Part shown: positions 1 to 7,275 of the stretch, in pieces
How the letters are laid out: each line of letters starts with the position of its first letter
Position numbering within the stretch: position 1 is the first letter of the stretch
Assembly (NCBI GenBank): GCA_964502525.1
Contig: CAZCXH010000110.1
Span: 1 to 16,420, forward strand
Source of the DNA: DATLYB01 sp964502525
GTDB lineage: Bacteria > Bacteroidota > Bacteroidia > Chitinophagales > CAIOSU01
Reading direction: 5' to 3'
Length of the DNA stretch: 16,420 bases
Program-made: the position numbers and the translations under genes
The notes under the pieces: model-generated
Seen by the model: the letters and a program-made list of their open reading frames with translations, nothing else
The model's database searches: none
Told to the model about the DNA's origin: nothing

Positions 1-42
1 AAAATCAAGGGGTCAGTCTGAATTTTGGGCGCGAAAGTGTCA
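1..42. mobile_element. possible terminal end of an IS21-like insertion sequence (partial, runs off left edge)
   Basis: Read on the minus strand from position 42, the segment begins TGACACTTTCGCGCCC and continues into AATTCAGACTGACCCC, which I recall from the multiple terminal repeats of IS21-family elements. The neighbouring DUF1905 reading frame is cut short exactly here: its TGA stop (40-42) is the first triplet of the proposed element end. No transposase is visible because the window begins at this point. The assignment rests on recalled similarity of the end sequence and on the truncation; it may instead be ordinary flanking DNA. Confidence 0.35.
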
Positions 43-393
43 AAGTCGAGAAGAAAGCGCTCCAGGCTCGTCTTCAAGGCATTCCATCATATCAGCAGAA
101 AGCGGTATTGATGAAGCGTCCGCTTCCATCTTCACCATCACTGTTGCGCCTGCTCGTTTGCCCATACCCTTTCTCATGGCACCATTCAGCGGCATGATGA
201 AATCACCTCCACCTGTCGGCATCAACGCCACCTGCTTAAAGGCATAGTGGTCGAGATTTCCCTTTACACGAAATGGCTTTTTATTTCCGGGCAGCAGTTG
301 CTGTGCGATGTCAGCAGATACTTCGATATAGGTCCAGCCGGTTTTCTCCGCTTTCTGGTCAAACTTTTTAATGGTCGCTTTAAAACTTATCAT
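40..393 (-). pseudogene. DUF1905-domain protein, C-terminally truncated
   Basis: The 117-residue product is a DUF1905 domain: FKATIKKF near the N-terminus, TGWTYIEVS (residues 19-27), the KPFRVKGNLDHYAF stretch (about 39-52) and a PLNGAMRKGMGKRAG segment (about 68-82). Biochemical function is unknown. Family members usually continue past the ECLEDEP motif into a roughly 30-50 residue tail of the YdeI/OmpD-associated type. Here the tail is missing; the protein ends GALSSRL at a TGA lying at the edge of the putative IS end. A different frame over the last few codons (AFFST) looks more like the usual family continuation, so a small frameshift may also be present. ATG at 391-393 is the natural family start. 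Family assignment is secure; broken status is likely but not proven. Confidence 0.7.
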
Positions 394-449
394 TCGATAA
401 ATTCAATTCTTCAAGACAGCAATTATATGGAATTACATTTACAACCTTT

Positions 450-477
450 GTAGAGACGCGAAGCATCGCGTCTCTAC
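450..477. repeat. GC-rich perfect hairpin repeat upstream of tRNA-Gly
   Basis: GTAGAGACGCGA (450-461) and TCGCGTCTCTAC (466-477) are exact reverse complements around a four-base loop AGCA, a 12-bp stem. The GTAGAGACGCG...CGCGTCTCTAC type of palindrome is, as I recall, dispersed in many Bacteroidota and cyanobacterial genomes. It lies between the divergent DUF1905 and tRNA genes. No T-run follows the stem on the plus strand, so it is not a classical terminator. Confidence 0.75.
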
Positions 478-495
478 TTCAAAAAAACTATAAAC

Positions 496-526
496 TTCAG
501 TGTGAAATTTCAAATCGTTATATTTG
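496..526 (+). promoter_or_regulatory. predicted Bacteroidota-type promoter of tRNA-Gly
   Basis: TATATTTG at 519-526 is a full match to the Bacteroidota -7 consensus TAnnTTTG and ends 15 bases before the tRNA. At the expected 19-base spacing the -33 position reads TTCA (496-499), only a partial match to TTTG. Predicted start of transcription is about 531-533. Confidence 0.5.
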
Positions 527-541
527 CGCTCGTTCTTTAAA

Positions 542-614
<73 letters not shown>

Positions 615-625
615 CGGTTCATTTG

Positions 626-671
626 GTGATTGGATGATTTTATGAATGGATGATTTGAAAGTGATTGGATG
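626..671. repeat. short imperfect direct repeats of GTGATTGGATG / TGGATGATTT
   Basis: GTGATTGGATG occurs at 626-636 and 661-671, and TGGATGATTT at 631-640 and 647-656. They occupy the otherwise featureless spacer between the tRNA and the end of the desaturase gene. No function is apparent; nothing else is seen in 615-722. Confidence 0.5.
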
Positions 672-722
672 TATCTGAGCCACTAATGAAGATTGACTGG
701 ATTTGGTGAATGCGGCAGGAGG

Positions 723-2195
723 CTATATAGTGTATATCATCTCGGCCGTAATCTTTGCCGAAAGCAGACACAGCGGGATGCCCGCGCCCGGATGAACGCT
801 TCCCCCGCAGAAATACAGGTTCTTTATCTTTCGTGAAAAATTGGGATGACGCAGAAAAGCGGAGAACTTGTTGTTGGAACTGTTGCCGTAAACGGCACCG
901 AATGCGCTCGATGTTCTTTTTTCGATCACGCGCGGGTCGAGAATGTCTTCAAATTCAATCAGCAATGAAACATCAATTTGCAGAGTTGAGCCAAGCTTCA
1001 GCATGGCATAAGATCTTGCTTTCTTAACAATCGCATCCCAATCCTGCCCGTTGTTATTGGGAGCCGTAATCATCACAAACCAGTTTTCACAGCCAGGTGG
1101 CGCATCATCGGCATTCAATTTTGAACTTACATACAGATAAATTGTGGGATCGCTGAAAACATCACCTTTCTTGAAAATATAATCATACTCATTTTTGGAA
1201 TCCCTGCTGAGAAACATATTGTGTACTCCCAATTCGGGGGTAGCCTTCTTTATTCCCCAATAGAATACGATGACGGAACTCGATTTGGGTTGGTTGAGTA
1301 TCTGCTCCGGCTTGCCAGCATCCGGCATCAGGCGATGGTAGGTGTGATACACGTCCGCATTGCTGATTATAATGTCGAACGGCAGCGCCCCTTTTTCAGT
1401 CCTGATGGCTTTAGCCACCTTTCCCTCAACTATAATTTCCTTCACAGGAGTGCTCAGCTTGAAAACAACACCCAGTTCTTCCGCCAGTTTCACCAGCGCT
1501 TTCACAATGGCATAGATGCCTCCTATCGGAAGATAAACACCTGAATTGATCTCGTAATGCGCAATAACATTCAGCGTGGCAGGTGCCTCGTAAGGATTCG
1601 AGCCGTTGTAGCTTGCATAACGGTTGAATATTTCCGCAATCCTGGGTTCATTAAAGAAGTTTTGGTTGTATTCATCCATCGTCCTGAACGCGTCAATCTT
1701 GTGGAAATTCAGAATTCCGTATAGGGTTTCATAATTCAGATAATTCAGAGGCTGGTGAAGCGAGCGCTGCAAAAAAACAGGATTGGTGATTTTATATTTT
1801 AATTCCGACCGCTTAAGAAAACGGAATACGGTCTCCTTCTTCACGCCTGTTTTCTTCAAAAATTCTGATGCCAGCTTCTCTTTATCGCTGAATGAATGAA
1901 TGATCGTTCCGTCAGGAAAGAAATATTTAAAAACAGTGTCGAGTTTGGCGTAGCTGAAATAATCTCTCGGATTTTTTCCTGAGATGTTAAATAATTCGTC
2001 AACGTATTCCGGCATCGTGAAAACCGATGGCCCCATGTCAAAGCGGTAGCCTCCCGCTCGGAACTCGCCCATTTTACCTCCGGGGCAGTCATTGGCCTCG
2101 AATACCGTTATCTTAAAGCCCTTGCTGGCAAGGCGGATGGCAACGGCAAGACCGGCTATACCGGAACCTATCACCGCACATGTTTTGGTTGGCAA
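723..2195 (-). CDS. crtD: carotenoid desaturase, CrtD-type (phytoene desaturase family)
   Basis: This 490-residue FAD enzyme belongs to the CrtI/CrtN/CrtD amine-oxidase-like family, which introduces double bonds into the carotenoid backbone at the membrane. The N-terminus has the dinucleotide fold GSGIAG (residues 10-15) with E33 ending the second strand and a GGKMGEF motif after it, then YRFDMGPSVFTMPEYV. The C-terminus has the family signature RHPNFSRKIKNLYFCGGSVHPGAGIP followed by SAKI. The MPEYVDELF and GCENWF features resemble flavobacterial CrtD (1-hydroxycarotenoid 3,4-desaturase) more than CrtI, so the symbol is a subfamily judgement. The start is TTG at 2193-2195: a TAG lies in frame two codons upstream, and the Rossmann motif leaves no room for a later start. 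It is divergent from the carrier-protein cassette, with no clear TAnnTTTG promoter on its side. No other carotenoid gene is nearby. Confidence 0.85.
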   Translation of the reverse strand: MPTKTCAVIGSGIAGLAVAIRLASKGFKITVFEANDCPGGKMGEFRAGGYRFDMGPSVFTMPEYVDELFNISGKNPRDYFSYAKLDTVFKYFFPDGTIIHSFSDKEKLASEFLKKTGVKKETVFRFLKRSELKYKITNPVFLQRSLHQPLNYLNYETLYGILNFHKIDAFRTMDEYNQNFFNEPRIAEIFNRYASYNGSNPYEAPATLNVIAHYEINSGVYLPIGGIYAIVKALVKLAEELGVVFKLSTPVKEIIVEGKVAKAIRTEKGALPFDIIISNADVYHTYHRLMPDAGKPEQILNQPKSSSVIVFYWGIKKATPELGVHNMFLSRDSKNEYDYIFKKGDVFSDPTIYLYVSSKLNADDAPPGCENWFVMITAPNNNGQDWDAIVKKARSYAMLKLGSTLQIDVSLLIEFEDILDPRVIEKRTSSAFGAVYGNSSNNKFSAFLRHPNFSRKIKNLYFCGGSVHPGAGIPLCLLSAKITAEMIYTI

Positions 2196-2252
2196 GGGCT
2201 AATTGATGATGAATGATAATACGGCAGTTCTGAAAATTGCTCTTTTTATCGC

Positions 2253-2290
2253 CTCATCCCTTCTCTCTACAGGAGGAGAGGGAGTAAGCG
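2253..2290. repeat. imperfect CTC/GAG palindrome in the divergent intergenic region
   Basis: CTCATCCCTTCTCTC is followed by GGAGAGGGAGTAAG, an imperfect inverted repeat around TACAGGA. It resembles the dispersed CCCTCTCC...GGAGAGGG elements I recall from Bacteroidota genomes. It lies in the 237-bp gap between the divergent desaturase and carrier-protein genes. The stem has mismatches and no T-run, so it is not called a terminator. Confidence 0.4.
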
Positions 2291-2383
2291 GTAGAATTTT
2301 TAGAACAGTCCAATATTGACACAGAGCCGGGCTTTTCCTTTCCTGCGGAATCCGGTTGATGCAATAACTTCAGGCGTAAAAAT

Positions 2384-2412
2384 ATTGAATGCCAATTGAT
2401 ATTTTAGCTTTG
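2384..2412 (+). promoter_or_regulatory. predicted promoter of the carrier-protein cassette
   Basis: TAGCTTTG at 2405-2412 fully matches TAnnTTTG. ATTG at 2384-2387 could serve as the -33 element with 17 bases between (the usual spacing is about 19). The predicted transcription start is about 2418, giving a leader of about 15 bases before the ATG at 2433. It is the only good promoter match I see ahead of the four coupled genes. Confidence 0.45.
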
Positions 2413-2432
2413 ATTTTTTAACCGGAATTGTA

Positions 2433-2708
2433 ATGCTTCCTGATGATACCAACATAGTTCGCGCTGAAATATGCGCGTTTATCAGGGAAAACCTGCTTGA
2501 CGAAAACGTTATCATTGTTCCTGAAACCATATTGCCGGATATTGGCATTGACTCATATTCCATCATTGAGATCATATTGTTCATCGAGAGAAAATACGGA
2601 ACGGTTATTCCGGAAGGCATGCTCACCCCTGAAAATTTCAAATCGGTTAATGCCATTGCGGATTGCGTAAGTCGTGTTGAGTCTGATACAAAAAGGAGCT
2701 TGCATTGA
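2433..2708 (+). CDS. stand-alone acyl/peptidyl carrier protein
   Basis: This is a 91-residue acidic four-helix carrier protein. The phosphopantetheine attachment site is in DIGIDSYSIIEI: Ser41 follows the conserved Gly-x-Asp and precedes an amphipathic helix. Family length is 75-95 residues, so it is complete. A phosphopantetheinyl transferase elsewhere in the genome must activate it. It heads a run of four genes joined by 4-bp start/stop overlaps and should carry the substrate activated by the adenylating enzyme at 5229-6659. The motif DSYSIIE differs from the DSL of fatty-acid ACPs, as is usual for specialised carrier proteins; whether the cargo is an amino acid, aryl acid or fatty acid cannot be read from it. 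Confidence 0.88.
   Translation: MLPDDTNIVRAEICAFIRENLLDENVIIVPETILPDIGIDSYSIIEIILFIERKYGTVIPEGMLTPENFKSVNAIADCVSRVESDTKRSLH
2693..2698 (+). promoter_or_regulatory. Shine-Dalgarno site supporting a TTG start
   Basis: AAGGAG ends six bases before the TTG at 2705-2707. Strong sites are uncommon in Bacteroidota, and this one supports TTG as the real start of the condensation-like gene over the first downstream ATG. Confidence 0.6.
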
Positions 2709-3988
2709 GCCTTCCCGGCAAATTTCCCCTCAGCGGATCGGACTATTTTCAGTTGTTGCTGGATTGCCACATGAGGAATCATGGGCAGGCTGGAAATGTA
2801 GTGAGGCTCAGGTTGAATTTTGACGCTCAATTTAATGCTGCCGCTTTTCAGGAGTCGTTGATGGCGAACGGCAATTTGCGGTCGGCTGGTTCGCTGAAAC
2901 CGGCACTCAAAAACTTTCGGTTGCCTCAATGGAAGTTGTTGAAATCATCCATTCCGGTTAAATTAAATATTCATAAAAATTTGCCGGATGAGGAATTTGA
3001 ATTGAAGATTCTCAACCGGGATATAGTTCCGTCATCTGACTCTCTGCTCCATTTTGATCTTGTTTATTTTGGAGGCGAAAGAATCTCGCTCGTTTTATCA
3101 GCCCACCATGCTATTGCAGATCAGCGTGGCATGATGAACATTATTAAGCTATCGCAGACATCCGGAGATGAGGCGCGCCCCATATTACCGAAAGCCGAAT
3201 TGCCCGGTTTGTTCAGGCAGTTTTCCGATACGGTAATTTCAACATTGTTCATACTGAAGTCTCATCCGCGTTCAATGGCTACTTTGGTTAGGCCAATGCA
3301 GAAAGATGCATCGCCTGCCAAATTCCGCGTGATAAAATTTACAAATGAAGAAACAATCGCGATTGACAAAAATGCCGTTGAGTTGGGCGCATCTCTCGTG
3401 AAAGGACCGTTTTATCTTGCGGCAGCGACCCGGGCAGTGGACATGATTCTTCGGGCAAGAAATAAGAAGGGTATCGCCTATTGGATTCCGGTGCCGCTGG
3501 ACCAACGCCCGCGCGGGTCATCGGGAAGCATGCTGGCGAACCGGCTTTCTTTTTTATTTTTCAGGATTTCTTCGGACAAACTTGAAAATTTGCGGCAGGC
3601 GACTGAAATTTTTGCATCGCAGATGAAGTATCAGATAAAAAGAGGCATCCCATCGAGATATTCTAATTTGATGGCATTTTTCAGGAGGTTGCCGTTGGGT
3701 GCATATTTAAAATTGGTCAGCCTGCCTTCCGGAGGCGCCATATCCAGCTTTTCTTATTCTGATTTGGGAGAAACCGGCTCCGGATTCCAAAACTTTTTGG
3801 GAGCCAGGATCAGTGATATGATAAACTATCCACCGGTGCCGTGCCCGCCCGGTTTGACAATCGTGTTTATGCGTTTCAATGGAGCGCTTAGAGTTGTTGT
3901 CGGCTTTATTGAAGAGGCTGTTGATAGCGCAGAGATTAACATGCTGGAAAAAAGTTTAAGGGAGAATTTATCAGGCAATAAGCAATGA
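2705..3988 (+). CDS. condensation-domain-like acyltransferase (stand-alone)
   Basis: This 427-residue protein has the size of a single NRPS condensation domain or PapA/wax-synthase-type acyltransferase. The active-site motif HHxxxD is seen as HHAIAD at residues 134-139 in the context LSAHHAIADQRGM; the second His is the expected general base. The C-terminal part (VFMRFNGALRVVVGF) resembles the closing strands of this fold. Such enzymes transfer a carrier-bound acyl group to an amine or hydroxyl acceptor. The TTG start overlaps the carrier-protein stop (TTGA) and has AAGGAG just upstream. The 3' end overlaps the next gene by ATGA. No signal peptide or membrane segment is evident. It diverges from textbook C domains, so the acceptor and even the bond formed are unknown; an ester-forming acyltransferase is as likely as an amide synthase. 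Confidence 0.72.
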   Translation: MSLPGKFPLSGSDYFQLLLDCHMRNHGQAGNVVRLRLNFDAQFNAAAFQESLMANGNLRSAGSLKPALKNFRLPQWKLLKSSIPVKLNIHKNLPDEEFELKILNRDIVPSSDSLLHFDLVYFGGERISLVLSAHHAIADQRGMMNIIKLSQTSGDEARPILPKAELPGLFRQFSDTVISTLFILKSHPRSMATLVRPMQKDASPAKFRVIKFTNEETIAIDKNAVELGASLVKGPFYLAAATRAVDMILRARNKKGIAYWIPVPLDQRPRGSSGSMLANRLSFLFFRISSDKLENLRQATEIFASQMKYQIKRGIPSRYSNLMAFFRRLPLGAYLKLVSLPSGGAISSFSYSDLGETGSGFQNFLGARISDMINYPPVPCPPGLTIVFMRFNGALRVVVGFIEEAVDSAEINMLEKSLRENLSGNKQ

Positions 3989-5232
3989 GCGCTTTAAAAA
4001 CAGACGTGCTGATTGCCGGGGGCGGGGCAGCGGGAGTGGCTGCGGCTGCCGGAGCTTCTGCATGTGGGGTTTCCGTGATGCTGTTGGAGCGCAATTCATA
4101 TTTAGGGGGGAAGGCTACCGCTGCCATGGTTGGAACGGTTTGCGGGGCTTACTTCCGGAGCGGGAGCAAGACCGCAAGTTATGTAATGAGCGGCTTTCCG
4201 AAATTATTCGTTGAAAAATTAAAAGCTGCCGGCAAAACTGAGCCTGTAGCTTTTTCAGAAGGGCTTCATTTTCTTCCCTATGATGTTTTTGCTTTCAAGC
4301 TTGTCTGTGACGACATACTGGAAAAAAATAAAGTGGAAACCTATCATCATACGGTGTTGTCGGGGTGTAATTGCGCTGGAGGATCAATTGATTCGGTGGA
4401 AGCAATTTCTCTCGATAGAAAAATAATTGTGGAGCCGAAGGCGGTGGTTGACTGTACCGGAGAGGCGCTGGTGTCAACATTATGCAATTTGGAAATTTTG
4501 GAAGGTGAACATTATCAGGCTCCGGCTTTGGTATTCTCAATGGAAAATGTGGAATCGGATGAGCAATTCAAGCTCAACCTTGAAATGGGCAGGCTCATAA
4601 GACACGCGGTGGATGCCGGTTCCGTAAATCCTGTTTTTGAAAGAGTTTCCGTTATTCCAGGATCATTGAAGAATGGCAGGGTGCATCTGAAGATCGGTTT
4701 TCTGAAAAGAGCAGGCAACAGCGTCAACAAGACTTCAGAAATTGAAAAATTTGGAAGAAAGACGGTTGGCGAAGTTTCTGATTTCCTGGTAAATCATGTA
4801 GCTGCATTCAGGAACTCAAGGTTGGGAACGGTTGCTCCCGAGGTCGGGATTCGCACGGGCAGACGCCCTGTCGGAAAATATATCCTGCAAGAGGAAGATG
4901 TCTTGCAATGCAGGAAATTTGACGATGGCATTGCGAATGGCGCATGGCCCATTGAATTTTGGGGCGATGACAAGCGGGTGAGAATGACCTATTTTGATAT
5001 GGACGGCTATTACCAAATTCCTGTCGGGTCTCTGATATCGAGCGCGTTAAATAATTTGTTTTTTGCGGGAAGAAATATTTCAGCAACCGAAAGCGCCATA
5101 GCGAGCGCCCGTATCATTGGCACGTGTCTCGGAACCGGATACGCTGCCGGGAAAATGGCGGCATTTTTTGCTCTTGGAAAAGACATGAAAGAGGCGGTTG
5201 TTGAAATCAGGAACGAGCAGGTGCTGCTATGA
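3985..5232 (+). CDS. FAD-dependent oxidoreductase (FAD_oxidored / GG-doublet type)
   Basis: This 415-residue flavoprotein has an N-terminal FAD-binding Rossmann motif AGGGAAG (residues 11-17), a Glu at 35 for the adenosine ribose, and the GG doublet after SYL (41-42). Near the C-terminus, LFFAGRNISATESAIASARIIGTCLGTGYAAG is the second FAD-contacting stretch typical of PF12831-like proteins, and GIRTGRRPVGKY lies in the middle region. It has no transmembrane anchor. Members of this broad family are poorly characterised; two-electron oxidation or dehydrogenation is expected. Coupled by ATGA overlaps to the acyltransferase upstream and the adenylating enzyme downstream, it most plausibly oxidises the carrier-bound acyl or aminoacyl group or the released product. 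This placement replaces the acyl-CoA-dehydrogenase-type oxidase seen in, for example, prolyl-carrier (pyrrole) pathways. That role is inference. Confidence 0.8.
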   Translation: MSALKTDVLIAGGGAAGVAAAAGASACGVSVMLLERNSYLGGKATAAMVGTVCGAYFRSGSKTASYVMSGFPKLFVEKLKAAGKTEPVAFSEGLHFLPYDVFAFKLVCDDILEKNKVETYHHTVLSGCNCAGGSIDSVEAISLDRKIIVEPKAVVDCTGEALVSTLCNLEILEGEHYQAPALVFSMENVESDEQFKLNLEMGRLIRHAVDAGSVNPVFERVSVIPGSLKNGRVHLKIGFLKRAGNSVNKTSEIEKFGRKTVGEVSDFLVNHVAAFRNSRLGTVAPEVGIRTGRRPVGKYILQEEDVLQCRKFDDGIANGAWPIEFWGDDKRVRMTYFDMDGYYQIPVGSLISSALNNLFFAGRNISATESAIASARIIGTCLGTGYAAGKMAAFFALGKDMKEAVVEIRNEQVLL

Positions 5233-6659
5233 ATATTTTCTCACTAATCAAAGAGCGCTCTCAATCATGGAAAACCAATCCTGCCATTCATGATGACGCG
5301 GGAAGCCTGTCGTATGCCGATCTCATTATTGCAGCGGAGCGATTTTCTGCTGAGTTGAAAGAGCATGGAGTTACGGAAGGAACTTGTCTTGCTATCATGT
5401 CGAAAAACAGCAGGGAGTTCATCATTGCGATTTTAGCGGGGCTTGATTGTGGCGCCATGGTGGCGCCATTATCGAACAAGATGACAATGGATGAGTTCAT
5501 GCTTTTCCTTGCTGAAGCAGCAGTTCATTTTGTAATAGATGATAATAGCGGCATCAAACCAAGCGGGGAGGGCAGGGATGTTGTGATTGGAAATAACATA
5601 ATGAGGTTTTCTGCTTTAAGTGAATTTAAAGGGAGATGCGCCCCGCATGTGAATAATCCGGCTTTTATCCGCTTTACGTCAGGAACGACCGGAAAAGCAA
5701 AAGGTGTGGTAATCTCACATCAATCCGTTATGGAGAGAATTGAGGCGGCAAACAAAGGCTTGAAACTTGGAACTGAGGATTCGGTGATTTGGGTGCTGCC
5801 GATAGCTTACCACTTTGTCGTTTCCATTATTCTCTATCTCTATTACGGCTCGGCTATTGTTCTGTGCAATGATTTTATGGCGAAAACGATTGCTGATTGC
5901 GCAAGAAAATTCAAAGGCACGCTACTGTATGCTTCACCGATGCATATTCGCTTGCTGGTTGGCGATGCCACCGTTCATTCTCTTGGAGGTTTGAAAAGAG
6001 TGATATCAACTTCAGCAGGCATTTCTTTGGACCTGTGCGAATCATTTAAGAAAAAGTTTAAGATACCCGTAAGCCAGGCGTTTGGAATTATAGAAGTGGG
6101 GCTGCCCATCATCAATTTTGAAAAATCATCTGAGCATCCGGAGGCTGTCGGTTACGCCTTGCCTGATTATACGGTTGAAATTTTAGATGAAAATTTCAAT
6201 ATATTGACTGCCGGTCAAACGGGTTGTCTTGCCATCAAAGGACCGGGAATGTTTGATGCCTACTTATCTCCTCCTTTAACCCGCGATGAGGTTTTGAAGA
6301 ACGGCTGGTTCATTACCGGTGACCTTGCCTTAAAACAGCCGGATGGTCTTGTCAAAATTGTTGGACGGACAAAATCCATGATTAATGTTTCCGGCAACAA
6401 AGTATTTCCGGAGGAAGTGGAAGCCGTGATTGATTCGCACCCTTCTGTGAAAACGTGCCGTGTTTTTGGAAGCAGTCATCCGTTGTTGGGAGAAATGGCG
6501 GAAGCAGAGGTTGTATTGAAAGACGGAATGAGCCTGGAGGCAGAGGATTTGCTGCGCTATTGCCGCTCAAAACTCACTTCGTTCAAGGCGCCCCAAAAAA
6601 TAAGGTTCGTCACTTCTATTGCGGAAACGGGTAGCGGGAAGGTGAAGCGCCATCTCTAA
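5229..6659 (+). CDS. acyl/aminoacyl-adenylating enzyme (AMP-binding ligase)
   Basis: This 476-residue protein belongs to the ANL superfamily, which activates a carboxylic acid with ATP and transfers it to a phosphopantetheine thiol. The P-loop-like motif TSGTTGKAKG is at 150-159, the A5-like motif is FGIIEVG (285-291) instead of the usual YGxTE, WFITGD is at 360-365, the hinge GRTKSMINVSG at 379-389, and the C-terminal catalytic lysine is K471 in GSGK. It is slightly short because it ends only five residues after that lysine, but both lobes are present. It is the last gene of the coupled cassette and the natural loading enzyme for the carrier protein at 2433-2708. Substrate cannot be deduced by eye. 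It converges tail to tail with the deaminase gene, overlapping by 4 bp. Confidence 0.85.
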   Translation: MNIFSLIKERSQSWKTNPAIHDDAGSLSYADLIIAAERFSAELKEHGVTEGTCLAIMSKNSREFIIAILAGLDCGAMVAPLSNKMTMDEFMLFLAEAAVHFVIDDNSGIKPSGEGRDVVIGNNIMRFSALSEFKGRCAPHVNNPAFIRFTSGTTGKAKGVVISHQSVMERIEAANKGLKLGTEDSVIWVLPIAYHFVVSIILYLYYGSAIVLCNDFMAKTIADCARKFKGTLLYASPMHIRLLVGDATVHSLGGLKRVISTSAGISLDLCESFKKKFKIPVSQAFGIIEVGLPIINFEKSSEHPEAVGYALPDYTVEILDENFNILTAGQTGCLAIKGPGMFDAYLSPPLTRDEVLKNGWFITGDLALKQPDGLVKIVGRTKSMINVSGNKVFPEEVEAVIDSHPSVKTCRVFGSSHPLLGEMAEAEVVLKDGMSLEAEDLLRYCRSKLTSFKAPQKIRFVTSIAETGSGKVKRHL

Positions 6660-7141
6660 ACTTTTTTAAGGTTATCCGCGCTGAAAGGCAGCGGCAGCAA
6701 TTGTTTCACCGAATCTATCGCATACACCTCATCGGCTGGTCCTTTCATGAATAGTTTAATCGCAGACTGTTGCCGGGTTTCTGCCTCCAGCAACGCCTGC
6801 CTGCACATGCCGCAGGGCGATGCCGGAGATGATGCGCGCTCGTTTTCCACGGAAACCGCAATGGCTGTAATTTTTTGTGCCGGAAAGTTTACCGTCTTAT
6901 TTGCCAGCGCCACCCTTTCAGCGCACAGTCCAACGGGCGATGACGCATTTTCCTGGTTGCTGCCGGTAATTATTTTTCCGTCATCCAGCAGCAATGCAGC
7001 GCCCACCCGGTAGTTGGAGTAGGGCGCATAAGCCTGCTGCAGCGCTTGCTTGGCATTTGCCAGCAGTTTCTGCTCGGTTTCACTCAATTCCGAAGGGTTG
7101 CCGAACACCTTCACCTCAGTTGTGATTTCAATGATATTCAT
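6656..7141 (-). CDS. cdd: cytidine deaminase
   Basis: This enzyme hydrolyses cytidine or deoxycytidine to uridine or deoxyuridine in pyrimidine salvage, in the cytosol. The 161-residue protein has the two zinc-site motifs CAE (73-75, with the catalytic Glu75) and PCGMC (109-113), the substrate-binding NQEN (62-65) and the N-terminal YSNYRVGAALL segment. The length matches the homotetrameric class with the long N-terminus common in Bacteroidota. ATG at 7139-7141 is used. The C-terminal end overlaps the convergent ligase gene by 4 bp, so the two share no terminator between them. Confidence 0.93.
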   Translation of the reverse strand: MNIIEITTEVKVFGNPSELSETEQKLLANAKQALQQAYAPYSNYRVGAALLLDDGKIITGSNQENASSPVGLCAERVALANKTVNFPAQKITAIAVSVENERASSPASPCGMCRQALLEAETRQQSAIKLFMKGPADEVYAIDSVKQLLPLPFSADNLKKV

Positions 7142-7170
7142 TGGTTACCTTTGTGCGCCTTTTTTTTGTT

Positions 7171-7191
7171 ATTCTGAGCGAAGTGAAGAAT
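7171..7191. repeat. dispersed repeat of the TTCTGAGCGAAGTGAAGAATC type
   Basis: ATTCT (7171-7175) and AGAAT (7187-7191) bracket GAGCGAAGTGA, a short hairpin-forming element. As I recall, the same string is widely scattered in environmental Bacteroidota genomes. It lies in the 134-bp gap between the divergent cdd and saccharopine-dehydrogenase genes. No function is known. Confidence 0.5.
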
Positions 7192-7275
7192 CCGGCACCT
7201 GACGTGCTGACGATCGCACTCCGCTTAATATTATGATAATGTGATTTTCAATGCAGCCACTCACCGCCTAAGGTA

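Noticed and set aside
450..477. Hairpin as an intrinsic terminator
   Set aside because: The stem is strong but no T-run follows it on the plus strand, and both flanking genes point away from it, so neither needs a terminator here.
626..671. Direct repeats as a CRISPR array
   Set aside because: Units are 10-11 bp, imperfect, irregularly spaced and without spacers or cas genes.
2300..2929. 209-codon open frame on the minus strand across the carrier-protein gene
   Set aside because: It is antisense to the carrier protein and the start of the acyltransferase, has no recognisable domain, and the plus-strand genes have clear motifs and coupled starts.
7146..7153. TACCTTTG as promoter of the saccharopine dehydrogenase gene
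   Set aside because: It matches the -7 consensus but lies 122 bp upstream with no -33 element at a sensible spacing, so it is too weak to list.
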